A stretch of 64,000 bases of DNA from Bacillaceae bacterium JMAK1 (GCA_012970285.1 JIBW01000007.1:434001-498000); one strand, 5' to 3'. Shown: positions 33,740-42,550, counted from the stretch's first letter. The notes: generated by a model not told the origin, from the sequence alone. Program-made: numbers and translations.

Positions 33740-34522
33740 ATGAACGAGAATGTTAGAGAGACTCATCCGCTTATTTATTGCATAACGAATGATGTTGTTA
33801 TGAATTTCACAGCAAACGGGTTGCTCGCAGTTGGGGCAGCTCCTGTTATGAGTAAGCAACCTAAAGAAGCAGCAGATCTGGCTGCAGCTGCAAACGGGCT
33901 TCTATTAAATATGGGGACGCTTACTGATGTTCAGTTTGAAGCTATGAGGAATGCAGGCGTTTCAGCGAATCAAAACAATGTCCCAATCGTATTCGACCCT
34001 GTTGCAGTAGGTGCAACCACTTTTCGCTCACAATCAGCGGTACAATTGCTCGAACAGATAGAGATGACCGTTGTTCGTGGGAACAGTGGTGAAGTTGCTT
34101 CGTTAGTTGGGATGGAAGCGAATGTACGAGGTGTAGACGGCTCTAGCGCTATAGACACTAGCACAATTGCGAAAAAAGCGGCAAAAGAGCTTAAAACGAT
34201 TGTTTGTGTAACTGGTGAAACGGATGCTGTAAGTGACGGAGAACAGACGATTACAATTACAAGTGGCCACGAATGGTTAACGAAAGTTGTCGGTACAGGT
34301 TGTCTACTCGGTGCAATTATTACAGCTTACGTTAGTACCGACAAAGAGAACACATTAGAAGCTGTGGCTAGTGCCCTCGTTGATTATGGATTGTGTGCGG
34401 AAGCGGCGTATACGCGTAGCGAACAGTATGGAATCGGAACGTTTCAACAGGCATTTCTCGATGAACTGTCAAAAAGAACAAGCAACACAAAGCTCAGTAA
34501 AGAGCATTTTGTATACGCATAA
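33740..34522 (+). CDS. thiM: Hydroxyethylthiazole kinase
   Basis: A 260-residue ribokinase-fold enzyme that phosphorylates 4-methyl-5-(2-hydroxyethyl)thiazole, a thiamine salvage step. Signatures: CITNDVVMNFTANGLLAVGAAPVM at the N-terminus, PIVFDPVAVGATTFR, and VVGTGCLLGAI with the catalytic Cys. The gene stands alone: no thiE or thiD is adjacent, and the 69-base upstream gap is too short for a TPP riboswitch. GGTGGTGA precedes the ATG. Confidence 0.92.
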   Translation: MNENVRETHPLIYCITNDVVMNFTANGLLAVGAAPVMSKQPKEAADLAAAANGLLLNMGTLTDVQFEAMRNAGVSANQNNVPIVFDPVAVGATTFRSQSAVQLLEQIEMTVVRGNSGEVASLVGMEANVRGVDGSSAIDTSTIAKKAAKELKTIVCVTGETDAVSDGEQTITITSGHEWLTKVVGTGCLLGAIITAYVSTDKENTLEAVASALVDYGLCAEAAYTRSEQYGIGTFQQAFLDELSKRTSNTKLSKEHFVYA

Positions 34523-34576
34523 ACAAAACTCCCGTAAATCCACTCTAAGTAGGAGAGGACATCGGGAGTTTTGTTT
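34521..34576. terminator. Bidirectional terminator after thiM
   Basis: A 14-bp perfect stem, 34521-34534 with 34563-34576, with a long loop, A-rich and T-rich ends, between thiM and the convergent tiny gene. Confidence 0.8.
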
Positions 34577-34578
34577 GT

Positions 34579-34692
34579 TTAGACATCGCGTTTTGAAGAA
34601 GTCCTAAAGAAGACGAAAGCCATACCTGTACTAACTGCTACCATAATGAAAGAAAAACCGAGAATTGCTAACAAACCGGCTGGTGTCATCAT
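34579..34692 (-). CDS. Tiny single-helix membrane protein, 37 residues
   Basis: Coding for MMTPAGLLAILGFSFIMVAV then STGMAFVFFRTSSKRDV: one long hydrophobic helix and a short basic tail, so the tail probably faces the cytoplasm. Three ATGs in a row (34695, 34692, 34689) follow GAGAGG; the middle one has the best spacing. It ends at the thiM terminator. Not recognised as a named family; similar one-helix peptides accompany many respiratory or stress complexes. Confidence 0.6.
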   Translation of the reverse strand: MMTPAGLLAILGFSFIMVAVSTGMAFVFFRTSSKRDV

Positions 34693-34838
34693 CATCAACC
34701 TCTCGACATAGTGACATCCTTAACGTAAGTGTAGCGCTTTCAAATAAATTAAGCAAGAAATTTCAGTAAATTACAAAAGCAATCAACTATACGGGCAATC
34801 CCTCTTACGCATAGAGTATTGTAAAAGGAGGATGAGCT

Positions 34839-35330
34839 ATGGGCTGTCATAGTGGTAATAAAAAGCATGAGCCGAAGATTCCGTGTTTAGATCAACATCA
34901 ACATCAATGCGGATGCGGTTGTTCGTGTGTCTGTAAAGAGGTCGAGTGGATTTTAAAGCATCAACTGGATGGATGTGCACAGTCTTGTTATTGCTTATCG
35001 TTAAAAAACGAAGGTAACTATGGGACAATTCCTGTTCTATTTAAAACATCGCATAATCATTTACTTTATGCGTTTGGGAAAGATCGCTTCGGTGAATCAT
35101 TTGTTACCGTCTATTTTCGTGTTAAAGAAATTGACGATGAGGGGTGCGTTACACTTGAATTATTAAGACCTTCAACGCCAATTGTTATACAAGAAAACGC
35201 AACTCAAATTCCAATTCAAAGTGTGAATGTGGATCAAGTGCAGTTGCAAAGAACGTGGCAGTATGCAGTTGTGGATTGTCATGCACTTTGTCAAGTGCAG
35301 TGTCTAGATCCAAATTTAGTCAGACGTTGA
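34839..35330 (+). CDS. CotY/CotZ-family spore coat protein
   Basis: A 163-residue Cys-rich protein (about 14 Cys) of the CotY/CotZ/ExsY family, which self-assembles through disulfides into the spore crust or exosporium. The N-terminal part is CGCGCSCVCK followed by HQLDGCAQSCYCL; the beta-rich middle contains LYAFGKDRFGESFVTVYFRV, and Cys are again clustered near the end (VVDCHALCQVQC). AAAGGAGG precedes the ATG. Confidence 0.85.
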   Translation: MGCHSGNKKHEPKIPCLDQHQHQCGCGCSCVCKEVEWILKHQLDGCAQSCYCLSLKNEGNYGTIPVLFKTSHNHLLYAFGKDRFGESFVTVYFRVKEIDDEGCVTLELLRPSTPIVIQENATQIPIQSVNVDQVQLQRTWQYAVVDCHALCQVQCLDPNLVRR

Positions 35331-35406
35331 AACTTCTTATACCGATGAAACGTAAAAAGAGTGTTAGAATAAACGTAGATAATCGTCGCAAGAGGAGATG
35401 AATAAC

Positions 35407-35709
35407 TTGAATACATCATCGGTTCTCAAGTGGGTCACAGGTGGTATAGAGGCATTGTTTGCAATTCCTATATTAGGGTGGTTCATTTATACGCATACGT
35501 TTCCTAGTTTATTTTTAGTACTCCTTGGACTTCACATCGTAACGTTAGTCCTCAGTATAAAAGATGGTAAAAACAAACACGGCAGTATTTTAGGAATTGT
35601 AACGGCTTGCCTTGCTTGGATTCCGATCCTCGGTTGGGTGATGCACATTATAACAGCGGTGTTGCTCATGCTTGACGCAAAGCGTTCAGAACGAGCAATC
35701 GAAATGTAA
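35407..35709 (+). CDS. Small membrane protein, three to four helices, unknown function
   Basis: A protein of about 100 residues with hydrophobic segments near residues 8-25, 30-48, 62-75 and 78-95; the glycine- and proline-containing IPILGW motif appears twice (AIPILGWFIYTH and WIPILGWVMHII), hinting at an internal duplication. I do not recognise a family. Start: TTG at 35407 is 9 bases from GAGGAG, while the ATG at 35398 is directly against it; the ATG would add three residues. Confidence 0.65.
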   Translation: MNTSSVLKWVTGGIEALFAIPILGWFIYTHTFPSLFLVLLGLHIVTLVLSIKDGKNKHGSILGIVTACLAWIPILGWVMHIITAVLLMLDAKRSERAIEM

Positions 35710-35739
35710 AAAAGGCTAACAAATTTGTTAGCCTTTTTT
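35708..35739 (+). terminator. Terminator of the small membrane protein gene
   Basis: A 14-bp perfect palindromic stem (35710-35723 with 35724-35737) between A and T runs. Confidence 0.88.
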
Positions 35740-35766
35740 ATATAACAACTGTAGACAAAATCAATC

Positions 35767-35775
35767 TGTTATAAT
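35767..35775 (+). promoter_or_regulatory. Extended -10 promoter of the YhfH-like gene
   Basis: TGTTATAAT, 42 bases before the start codon of the small zinc-protein gene; no good -35 is seen, as is usual for extended -10 promoters. Confidence 0.55.
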
Positions 35776-35817
35776 ACAATAGCTGTACAAGGAAAATTAA
35801 ACGAGGAGGAACGAACG

Positions 35818-35943
35818 ATGAAAAAAACTGAACTTTTAAAAGAGTCAAACCGATGTCAGGATTGTGGGGAGAAGCTTCCGACAAAAGCGGATCGTTTCTT
35901 TACTCAGTGTGAACGTTGTTTACGACATGTCGAGCATAGCTAA
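35818..35943 (+). CDS. YhfH-like 41-residue zinc-ribbon protein
   Basis: The frame MKKTELLKESNRCQDCGEKL, then PTKADRFFTQCERCLRHVEHS, has two CxxC pairs 18 residues apart, typical of a small zinc ribbon, and resembles the YhfH family of bacilli. A strong AGGAGGA site, its own promoter and a terminator directly at the stop show it is a real, single-gene unit. Function unknown. Confidence 0.8.
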   Translation: MKKTELLKESNRCQDCGEKLPTKADRFFTQCERCLRHVEHS

Positions 35944-35966
35944 ACACCAGGATTCCTGGTGTTTTT
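35943..35966 (+). terminator. Terminator of the YhfH-like gene
   Basis: AACACCAGG pairs with CCTGGTGTT around a 3-base loop, followed by T; the stem begins on the last base of the stop codon. A second weaker hairpin with T-rich tail follows at about 35977-36013. Confidence 0.88.
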
Positions 35967-36026
35967 ACGTTGTTGAGGAAGCTCTAGTTTACAGAACTGG
36001 GGCTTTCTTTTTTATTTGTTACGAAA

Positions 36027-36054
36027 GAAAAGGCTACCAATTGGTAGCCTTTTC
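36027..36054 (-). terminator. Terminator of the isocitrate lyase gene
   Basis: A 28-base perfect palindrome (14 bp each side) 8 bases past the aceA stop; on the minus strand it runs into a T-rich tail. Confidence 0.82.
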
Positions 36055-36062
36055 TCGCTGTA

Positions 36063-37328
36063 TTAGAACTGTTCAGTCTCAGTAGAGCCCGCAAGAGCTG
36101 TCGTGGAAGAAGTGCCAGAAGAGATCGTTTGTGCGACTTCATCAAAGTACCCTGTACCAACTTCACGTTGATGCTTTGTTGCAGTATAGCCACGAGATTC
36201 AGCTGCAAATTCGTTTTGTTGTAGCTCAGAATAAGCTGCCATTCCGTGATCTCTGTACTTTTCTGCAAGATCAAACATGCTGTAGTTCAATGAGTGGAAG
36301 CCAGCGAGTGTAACGAACTGGAATTTATAACCCATCTTTGCAAGCTCATCTTGATATTGCTCGATTGTTGCTTGATCAAGGTTTGCTTCCCAATTAAATG
36401 ATGGAGAACAGTTGTAGGCGAGCATTTTGTCTGGGAATTTTTCATGGATGGCATCCGCAAATGCTTGAGCTTCTTCTAAGCTCGGCTTAGACGTTTCACA
36501 CCAGATGAGATCCGCGTAAGGCGCGTAAGCAAGACCGCGAGCGATTGCTTGGTCGATGCCTGCTTTTGTTCTATAGAACCCTTCAGACGTTCGTTCGCCA
36601 GTAATGAACTCTGCATCTGCGGGATCGATGTCACTCGTAATTAAGTCTGCTGCATCGGCATCAGTACGAGCAATGAGCACAGTAGGGACGCCAGAAACAT
36701 CAGCAGCAAGCCGTGCTGCAACTAAATTCTGTACTGCATTTTGTGTAGGAAGAAGAACTTTACCACCGAGATGACCACATTTCTTCTCAGAAGCGAGCTG
36801 GTCCTCTAAGTGAACACCAGAAGCACCTGCTTCAATCATGCCCTTTACAAGTTCGAAGACATTTAATTTTCCGCCAAATCCAGCTTCAGCATCAGCGACA
36901 ATTGGCACGAAGTAGTCAATATCACCTTTGCCTTCCATATGTTGAACTTGGTCTGCTCTTCGTAATGCGTTGTTAATTCGCTTTACAACTTGTGGTACAG
37001 AGTTTGCTGGATACAAGCTTTGATCTGGATACATTTCACCAGCAATGTTTGCGTCAGCAGCTACTTGCCATCCGCTAAGATAAATCGCTTTCAATCCAGC
37101 TTTAACTTGTTGGACGGCTTGATTACCTGTTAATGCGCCTAGCGCATGTACTTTATCCATAGAGTGTAATTGAGACCAAAGTTTGTTTGCCCCTGTTTTT
37201 GCAAGTGTGTGTTCAATTTCAAGTGAGCCGCGTAGTTTAAGCACTTCCTCTGCTGAATAAGGGCGCTCAATTCCGTTCCAACGCGATTCATTTTCCCACT
37301 GTTGTTGCAATTCTTTTTCTGTCGTCAT
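36063..37328 (-). CDS. aceA: Isocitrate lyase
   Basis: A 421-residue enzyme of the glyoxylate shunt that splits isocitrate to glyoxylate and succinate, allowing growth on acetate or fatty acids. The catalytic loop KKCGHLGGK (near residue 190) and the metal-binding [10 protein letters not shown] segment are intact, and length suits isocitrate lyase rather than methylisocitrate lyase. The malate synthase gene is not in this window. The ATG at 37328 follows AAAGGAG; the upstream extension to 37406 lies over the promoter region. Confidence 0.95.
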   Translation of the reverse strand: MTTEKELQQQWENESRWNGIERPYSAEEVLKLRGSLEIEHTLAKTGANKLWSQLHSMDKVHALGALTGNQAVQQVKAGLKAIYLSGWQVAADANIAGEMYPDQSLYPANSVPQVVKRINNALRRADQVQHMEGKGDIDYFVPIVADAEAGFGGKLNVFELVKGMIEAGASGVHLEDQLASEKKCGHLGGKVLLPTQNAVQNLVAARLAADVSGVPTVLIARTDADAADLITSDIDPADAEFITGERTSEGFYRTKAGIDQAIARGLAYAPYADLIWCETSKPSLEEAQAFADAIHEKFPDKMLAYNCSPSFNWEANLDQATIEQYQDELAKMGYKFQFVTLAGFHSLNYSMFDLAEKYRDHGMAAYSELQQNEFAAESRGYTATKHQREVGTGYFDEVAQTISSGTSSTTALAGSTETEQF

Positions 37329-37455
37329 GTTTCCCAACTCCTTTGTATTATAACAGTTAGTTCTTATGCTATTTAATATATAACAACAAACTTTGTTATG
37401 CAACACTTTTTCGTCAATTCATACAATTATTTTAATTTAGGTATGAAAGGACCAT

Positions 37456-37486
37456 AAAAAAACCTTGATCACTAGGATCAAGGTTT
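37456..37486 (-). terminator. Terminator of the 3D-domain protein gene
   Basis: An 11-bp stem (37460-37470 with 37476-37486), and a T run on the minus strand. Confidence 0.85.
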
Positions 37487-37496
37487 AGAAGTATAG

Positions 37497-38429
37497 TTAA
37501 TTGAGAATGGTTACGCTCACCGTTTGACGACCGAAATTCAATGCTTCTTCACGAGTCGGGACGTGTAGGTCAATCTTATTTCCATTGATTGCACCACCTG
37601 TGTCTCCAGCAATGGCTTCTCCGTATCCTTCAACGTAAACGCGACTACCTAGAGGAATGACACTAGGGTCAACGGCAACGACATTTGCATGTGGATCATT
37701 TCTTAAATCAATTCCTGTGGCTGTAATACCTGAGCATCCATCACAATAAGCGGTATATGCAGTTGCTTCCATTTGAATGGTTGTTCCTTCAGGGCTGCTA
37801 GATGAGTCATTGCTTTGTGACTCAGTGGCTGTAGCTTCTTCAGTGCTAGCTGTAGCAGGTTCCTGTTCAGACTCTTCAGTTGCTTCAGGTTCTTGTTCAG
37901 TTGTAGCAGCAGGACTAAAGTTCATCATCGCGGAAAATGTTTTCGGTCCAGCGACACCGTCAGCAGAAAGTCCAGCATCGGATTGGAATCCTTTTACCGC
38001 TTCTTCAGTTAGTGGCCCAAAAACCCCATCAACTGTGCTACCGAAATATCCAAATGCTTGAAGATCACTTTGCAAATGTTCAACGAGCGTATTTTCATCG
38101 CCCTTCTCTAGACTATATAAGGCACTCAATGTTTGAGGTCCAGCAATTCCATCTACGAGCAAATCTTTCGCTTCTTGATAACTAGAAACTGCATCCTGTG
38201 TAGTTGAGTCAAAGACTCCATTTGCATCGTCTGCAGATAAGTATTCCGCCTCAACGAGTAACTCTTGCAACTTTTCAATGTGTTCGTGTTCCATTCCATC
38301 TTGCAAATTCTCACTACCAAAATCGCTAGCATCTGCTGTTAGAGGCACAAAAAGCAGTGCAACGAGTGTTACTGCAATTGCAACAAAATGAGAACGGTGG
38401 ATCTGTTCAACAAATTTCAATTTCCCCAT
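37497..38429 (-). CDS. Secreted cell-wall protein with two peptidoglycan-binding repeats and a 3D domain
   Basis: A 310-residue exported protein. Residues 1-34 form a signal peptide. Two peptidoglycan-binding type 1 repeats follow (about 45-107 ending GIAGPQTLSALY, and 112-170 ending GVAGPKTFSAMM), then an acidic Ser/Thr/Glu linker and a C-terminal 3D domain (about 220-310) with the three conserved Asp in AVDPSVIPLGS, GDTGGAI and KIDLHV. The architecture resembles YocH/MltA-like muralytic enzymes and CwlE-like spore proteins. It probably acts on peptidoglycan glycan strands in the wall. GGAGGAG precedes the ATG. Confidence 0.88.
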   Translation of the reverse strand: MGKLKFVEQIHRSHFVAIAVTLVALLFVPLTADASDFGSENLQDGMEHEHIEKLQELLVEAEYLSADDANGVFDSTTQDAVSSYQEAKDLLVDGIAGPQTLSALYSLEKGDENTLVEHLQSDLQAFGYFGSTVDGVFGPLTEEAVKGFQSDAGLSADGVAGPKTFSAMMNFSPAATTEQEPEATEESEQEPATASTEEATATESQSNDSSSSPEGTTIQMEATAYTAYCDGCSGITATGIDLRNDPHANVVAVDPSVIPLGSRVYVEGYGEAIAGDTGGAINGNKIDLHVPTREEALNFGRQTVSVTILN

Positions 38430-38661
38430 GAAGCTAACTCCTCCTCTTGGCGTGCTTAGTCACTTGTATTATCACTAGCATCCTAGCAAGTAAATCAAGT
38501 GGGACACAAGAGGTTTGTGGACAATTTAACAGCACTGAAAACACCTTGTAATATGTGAGACGTATTCATTACAAGTCTGGTACGGTTGTAACAAAGTCGG
38601 AGTTTGTTAGTCCTTGTCGCAATTGCAGTACTTTCTTACGGAAAAACATGAACCTTAAAGC

Positions 38662-39801
38662 TTATTTCTTGTCAGGTGACGCTTCTTCAATAAAACCATG
38701 TCGAATAAACTGCTCGATGTCTGTAATCACACCGATATCTTTTAAAATGGTGAGAATGACCAAAAGTGCGGGACCTAAGAACAATCCAATCACACCGAGA
38801 ACTTGAAACCCAACAAACAAGGAGAAGAGAACAGCAAGCGTGTTGAGGTTCATACTTACAGATAACACTTTTGGCTCAAGCGACTGGCGTACAATGACGA
38901 CGACGATATAAAGTACGAGCAGAGAAATGCCTAAGAAAATGTCTCCCGTAACGAGACTATAAATTCCCCAAGGTATAAGAATGGTTCCAGTTCCTAAATA
39001 AGGTAGAATTTCTGCCAAACCAGTTATGAGAGCGAGAGTAATTGCGTATTCAACGTCTAAGACTAACAATCCAATTAAAACGATAATGGTCGTTATGGTC
39101 ATTAGAATCAATTGGGCACGGATAAATCCCCAAACTCTCGTTTTTACTTGCTCCATAAACAAGACGAATTTCGTTTGAATTCCAATTGGAATGCGACTTT
39201 GTAAGCTCGCTTTCATCGTGCCGATATCTTTACCGATAAAGTAAACGGCAAGAATAACAAAAATAAAGGCAAACAAGAATACGGGTATTCCGGATACGAT
39301 GTTCGTCATACCGTTAGCAATCGACTGGGCGAAGTTGCCTAAAATACTACCTAATTGGTTACCAAGCTCCGTGATCCCTTGCTGCAACGTTTGCTGTTGT
39401 TCAGAAGATAGGTTATCGATAAACCAATTCATTTCTTGCCAAATTGGCAAGATCAGTTGATTGAACATTTGTTGTAATTGCATGGCTCCTTGTTCAATCC
39501 AACCAGGAAGTTGATCAGAAATTTGCTGCACGATATAAATAATCAAAAACGTAATTCCTGTGATGATCCCTCCAAGTACAGAGATTCCGATGAGTACAGT
39601 TGTTAAAGAAGCTAGTGTTGACGGAAACTTGAATTTGATCTTTAATACCTTAAGCAACGGGGAGAATAGCCAAGCAATGAATGCAGCAATGACAAATGGA
39701 TACGAAATCCGAAACAAATACGCTGACACGAGTAATGCAACAATCGCTGCGATAAATACACCAACAGCTCTCGCTACAACAAAAGCTTGTTCTTTAGTCA
39801 T
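38662..39801 (-). CDS. AI-2E family transporter, YtvI-like
   Basis: A 379-residue membrane protein with seven to eight helices and a long extracellular amphipathic segment (about residues 90-155, Gln-rich), the usual layout of the AI-2E/PerM family. Conserved pieces: ISYPFVIAAFIAWLFSPLL, GLAEILPYLGTGTILIPWGI and QSLEPKVLSVSMNL. Members export various small molecules or Na+; the Bacillus YtvI subgroup is linked to sporulation, and similarity suggests this one, without proof. The ATG at 39801 follows AAAGGG; 232 bases upstream of the next gene (38430-38661) hold only an 8-bp inverted repeat (CTTGTAAT/ATTACAAG). Confidence 0.78.
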   Translation of the reverse strand: MTKEQAFVVARAVGVFIAAIVALLVSAYLFRISYPFVIAAFIAWLFSPLLKVLKIKFKFPSTLASLTTVLIGISVLGGIITGITFLIIYIVQQISDQLPGWIEQGAMQLQQMFNQLILPIWQEMNWFIDNLSSEQQQTLQQGITELGNQLGSILGNFAQSIANGMTNIVSGIPVFLFAFIFVILAVYFIGKDIGTMKASLQSRIPIGIQTKFVLFMEQVKTRVWGFIRAQLILMTITTIIVLIGLLVLDVEYAITLALITGLAEILPYLGTGTILIPWGIYSLVTGDIFLGISLLVLYIVVVIVRQSLEPKVLSVSMNLNTLAVLFSLFVGFQVLGVIGLFLGPALLVILTILKDIGVITDIEQFIRHGFIEEASPDKK

Positions 39802-39878
39802 GAAAGTATCGCCCTTTCTGCAGCAAGGGTAGGTGTCGTGAGCAATGCTCATTCACTAAGCCTACAAATCATATTCTA

Positions 39879-40817
39879 TTATATACGTTCAGCATGCCCA
39901 GCTAGTACATAAAGAATAACGGTCGATGCAAGGTGGGAGGAGAAATCGGTTGGATCTTGTTGAGGATATACTTCAACGAAGTCCATTCCACAGAGCCCTT
40001 GTTTACCGAGTTCATGGATGACAGTCAGTAGCTCATAAGAAGTTAGACCGTTCGTGTCTACTGGGCCTCCTGGATTGTATGCGTGATCTAAAACATCACT
40101 ACAGATCGATAAGTAAACGGCATCGACGTCTTTACTCGCTTGTGCATATAAGTCACGAGCAAGTGCACGTAAATCGTTCGCTTCTTTAAATTCATTAACC
40201 GTTCTTGTAATCGCACCAGCATTACGCGCGAATTTACCACTTTCGGGTTTATTTCTTGGACCGTGAATACCTGCATGAACGAGTGAAGAGTTCACAACAG
40301 CGTCCAGTTCATAGAGCCTTGCAAAAGGAGTGTTCCGTGCATACAAATCACCATTAAAGTCGTTCATGTTGTCATAGTGGGCGTCGAGGTGAATAATACC
40401 GAGTTTTTTGCCAGGATTGCTTTCTGCCCATCCTTTTATAATGGGATACGTAATGCTATGGTCACCACCTAAGGCTACCGGGAAAACATGTTTATTCCAG
40501 ATGTTTTTTGAAAAGGAAGTAATTCGATGCATCGTATTCTCTACTTCGGCAGGGATAATATCTACGTCTCCCATATCTGCAAGAGATAACGATTCGAATA
40601 CATCAATGTGATTGAGTTCAGGTAAATAGCCACTGTACCTAGCGGATGCAAGTCGCATTGATTTTGGTCCGAGTTCAACTCCAGTGTAATCTCCCCACGT
40701 GACACCACCTTCCCAAGGAACGCCGTAAATGACAACGTCTGCTCCTCGTGAATCTTTATCAACAGCCCATTTGGCCCCAAGAAAGGTCGGTGTGTTGCCG
40801 TATACATATTCACTCAC
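39879..40817 (-). CDS. Ureohydrolase family protein (agmatinase/arginase-like)
   Basis: A 312-residue protein of the arginase/agmatinase/formimidoylglutamase superfamily, which hydrolyses guanidino compounds with a dinuclear Mn centre. Metal motifs seen: GGDHS (near residue 118), DAHYD (near 143) and a third motif, normally SxDxDxxDP, here SICSDVLDH, so the first Asp is Cys and the Pro is missing. Exact substrate therefore uncertain; agmatine, guanidinobutyrate or another guanidino compound is possible. Start: GTG after GGAGGG. It is followed downstream by the AI-2E gene and preceded by lipoate ligase, with no functional link evident. Confidence 0.78.
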   Translation of the reverse strand: MSEYVYGNTPTFLGAKWAVDKDSRGADVVIYGVPWEGGVTWGDYTGVELGPKSMRLASARYSGYLPELNHIDVFESLSLADMGDVDIIPAEVENTMHRITSFSKNIWNKHVFPVALGGDHSITYPIIKGWAESNPGKKLGIIHLDAHYDNMNDFNGDLYARNTPFARLYELDAVVNSSLVHAGIHGPRNKPESGKFARNAGAITRTVNEFKEANDLRALARDLYAQASKDVDAVYLSICSDVLDHAYNPGGPVDTNGLTSYELLTVIHELGKQGLCGMDFVEVYPQQDPTDFSSHLASTVILYVLAGHAERI

Positions 40818-40834
40818 GATTATCCCTCCAGCAC

Positions 40835-41827
40835 TTATTCTGAGATTAATTGAACGAGATCTTCAACGTCAATTGCACCAAAGTATTTCTTCATATTGAG
40901 CTCTTCTAAAGCTTTACGAACGTCATGTGCTTCGTGTTTTCTTCCTTTTAAGGTGTTTTCTACATCAGTAACATCACCTGTGCCGAAGAAGTCGCCGAAG
41001 ATTGTCGCTTCTGTAATGGTACCTTTACGAACCTTTAATCGAAAGTCAACGAGACCTGCGGTAAATTTCTTTGAACGTTTAATGTCGTACGTCGGGGATT
41101 TGCCGTAATTCCAGTCCCAGTTTTTGTATCGTTCATTTGAGATTTCATGAATTTGTTTCCAGTCATCCTCGGTCAATGTATATCGTTCAAAGTTTTCGTA
41201 GCCATCAAAGATGTGTAATAAGATCTTTTGTTTGAAATCTTCCATAGATAGAGGGTGATCAAGAAAGTCATTAATGTTAGCTACCCGGCTCCGAATGGAT
41301 TTAATTCCTTTGGAGCGAATCTTTTCATCACTTACATTTAGTGCAGATACGACGTTTTCAATTTCGGAATCGAGCATGAGCGTACCGTGACTAAACATTC
41401 GTCCTTTCGTTGAAAACTGTGCATTTCCAGAGATTTTTTTGCCATCTGCATGCAAGTCATTACGTCCGCTAAGTTCAGCTGGAATACCAAGTTGGTTTAA
41501 CGCTTCAACGACAGGCTCGGTGAATTTCTTGAAGTTGCTAAAACTGTTCCCGTCATCTTTCGTAATAAAACTAAAGTTAAGATTTCCGAGGTCATGGTAA
41601 ACGGCTCCGCCTCCGGAAAGTCTGCGTACGACATGCAAATGATTTTCTTTTACATAATCACGATTAATTTCTTCGATTGTATTCTGGTTTTTACCAATAA
41701 TAATCGAAGGTTCATTGATATAAAATAATAAGTAGGTTTCATCTTGGTTTAATTTCGTTAAGATGTACTCCTCAATTGCTAAGTTCAATGATGGATCGGT
41801 AACGTTTTGATTATCTACAAAGATCAT
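40835..41827 (-). CDS. lplJ: Lipoate-protein ligase
   Basis: A 330-residue two-domain ligase that activates free lipoate with ATP and attaches it to lipoyl domains or GcvH. Signatures: RRLSGGGAVYHDLGNLNFSF (near residue 70), GRNDLHADGKKISGNAQ with the catalytic Lys, and FSHGTLMLDS. The C-terminal accessory domain is present (KFTAGLVDFRLKVRKG), as in Bacillus LplJ. AAGGAGGC precedes the ATG. It lies 17 bases upstream of the ureohydrolase gene and may share its transcript. Confidence 0.92.
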   Translation of the reverse strand: MIFVDNQNVTDPSLNLAIEEYILTKLNQDETYLLFYINEPSIIIGKNQNTIEEINRDYVKENHLHVVRRLSGGGAVYHDLGNLNFSFITKDDGNSFSNFKKFTEPVVEALNQLGIPAELSGRNDLHADGKKISGNAQFSTKGRMFSHGTLMLDSEIENVVSALNVSDEKIRSKGIKSIRSRVANINDFLDHPLSMEDFKQKILLHIFDGYENFERYTLTEDDWKQIHEISNERYKNWDWNYGKSPTYDIKRSKKFTAGLVDFRLKVRKGTITEATIFGDFFGTGDVTDVENTLKGRKHEAHDVRKALEELNMKKYFGAIDVEDLVQLISE

Positions 41828-41932
41828 TGTAATTGCCTCCTTACGTGCTCCTTCTATTGTATAAAAGCTTGTTCATCATTGCACGTTTTCTGATTCTTTT
41901 ATGCTATACTTGAACAAATAAGGAGTGATGAT

Positions 41933-42193
41933 ATGGGTACGCTAAGTCAAATTTGGCGGGATAATGCCGACGAGCTCGTGAACGCATTGCGTGTTCATAA
42001 AAAAGAAATTATAATCGCAATTACAATTCTGATAATTGCGTCAATCGCTGGTGCGCTAACAAGCCAATTTATTGATTCTGGTCGTAATGGAATCATTCGC
42101 TTTTATATTGGTGGGATTTTTACTTCATTTGTTTTATTTGGTCTGTATTTAACGATCGACCAAGCGATTCGTGGTCGTAAGGTCATTGAATAA
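41933..42193 (+). CDS. Two-helix membrane protein, 86 residues, unknown function
   Basis: An amphipathic N-terminus (TLSQIWRDNADELVNALRVH) is followed by two hydrophobic helices (about residues 26-43 and 55-75) and a basic tail. I do not recognise the family; the general layout is like small stress membrane proteins of bacilli. AAGGAGTG precedes the ATG. Confidence 0.65.
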   Translation: MGTLSQIWRDNADELVNALRVHKKEIIIAITILIIASIAGALTSQFIDSGRNGIIRFYIGGIFTSFVLFGLYLTIDQAIRGRKVIE

Positions 42194-42283
42194 ACGCATA
42201 TTGACTTTAAGAACTGGTTAGTTAATGTAGGATTAAAATCGATAAAAAGGGGGAACGAGATTCACAAGAAAGGATGATAACGA

Positions 42284-42508
42284 ATGACAGTAACAAAAGA
42301 TGAAGTGCGTCAACTTGTTGATCGATTAACTGAAGAGAACTTAGATGAAGTGTATAACTACTTGAAAGATCTCTTAGATAATGAAGAGGTAGAACTAACC
42401 GATTCTGAAATAGAAGGCATTCATGACCAAGACGCTTATTATGCGAATGAAGAAGAAGCTTCTGAAGTACAGAAGGTGAAAGATCTCTCTTCTAGAGGGC
42501 AACTGTAA
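42284..42508 (+). CDS. Small acidic helical protein, antitoxin-like N-terminus
   Basis: A 74-residue protein starting TVTKDEVRQLVDRLTEENLD then EVYNYLKDLLDNEE, a helical pattern common to antitoxin-like proteins of the RelB/DUF2281 type. No toxin gene lies next to it, so an orphan or another role is equally possible. AGAAAGGATGATAACG precedes the ATG. Net charge is strongly negative. Confidence 0.55.
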   Translation: MTVTKDEVRQLVDRLTEENLDEVYNYLKDLLDNEEVELTDSEIEGIHDQDAYYANEEEASEVQKVKDLSSRGQL

Positions 42509-42519
42509 AGAAATCATCG

Positions 42520-42550
42520 GCTTATGCTCATTCGGGTATAAGCTTTTTTT
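42520..42550 (+). terminator. Terminator of the small acidic gene
   Basis: GCTTAT (42520-42525) pairs with ATAAGC (42538-42543), followed by TTTTTTT. Confidence 0.75.

Noticed and set aside
42284-42508. Toxin-antitoxin pair
   Set aside because: The antitoxin-like gene has no adjacent toxin-like gene; the next gene is an acidic lipoprotein with its own signals.
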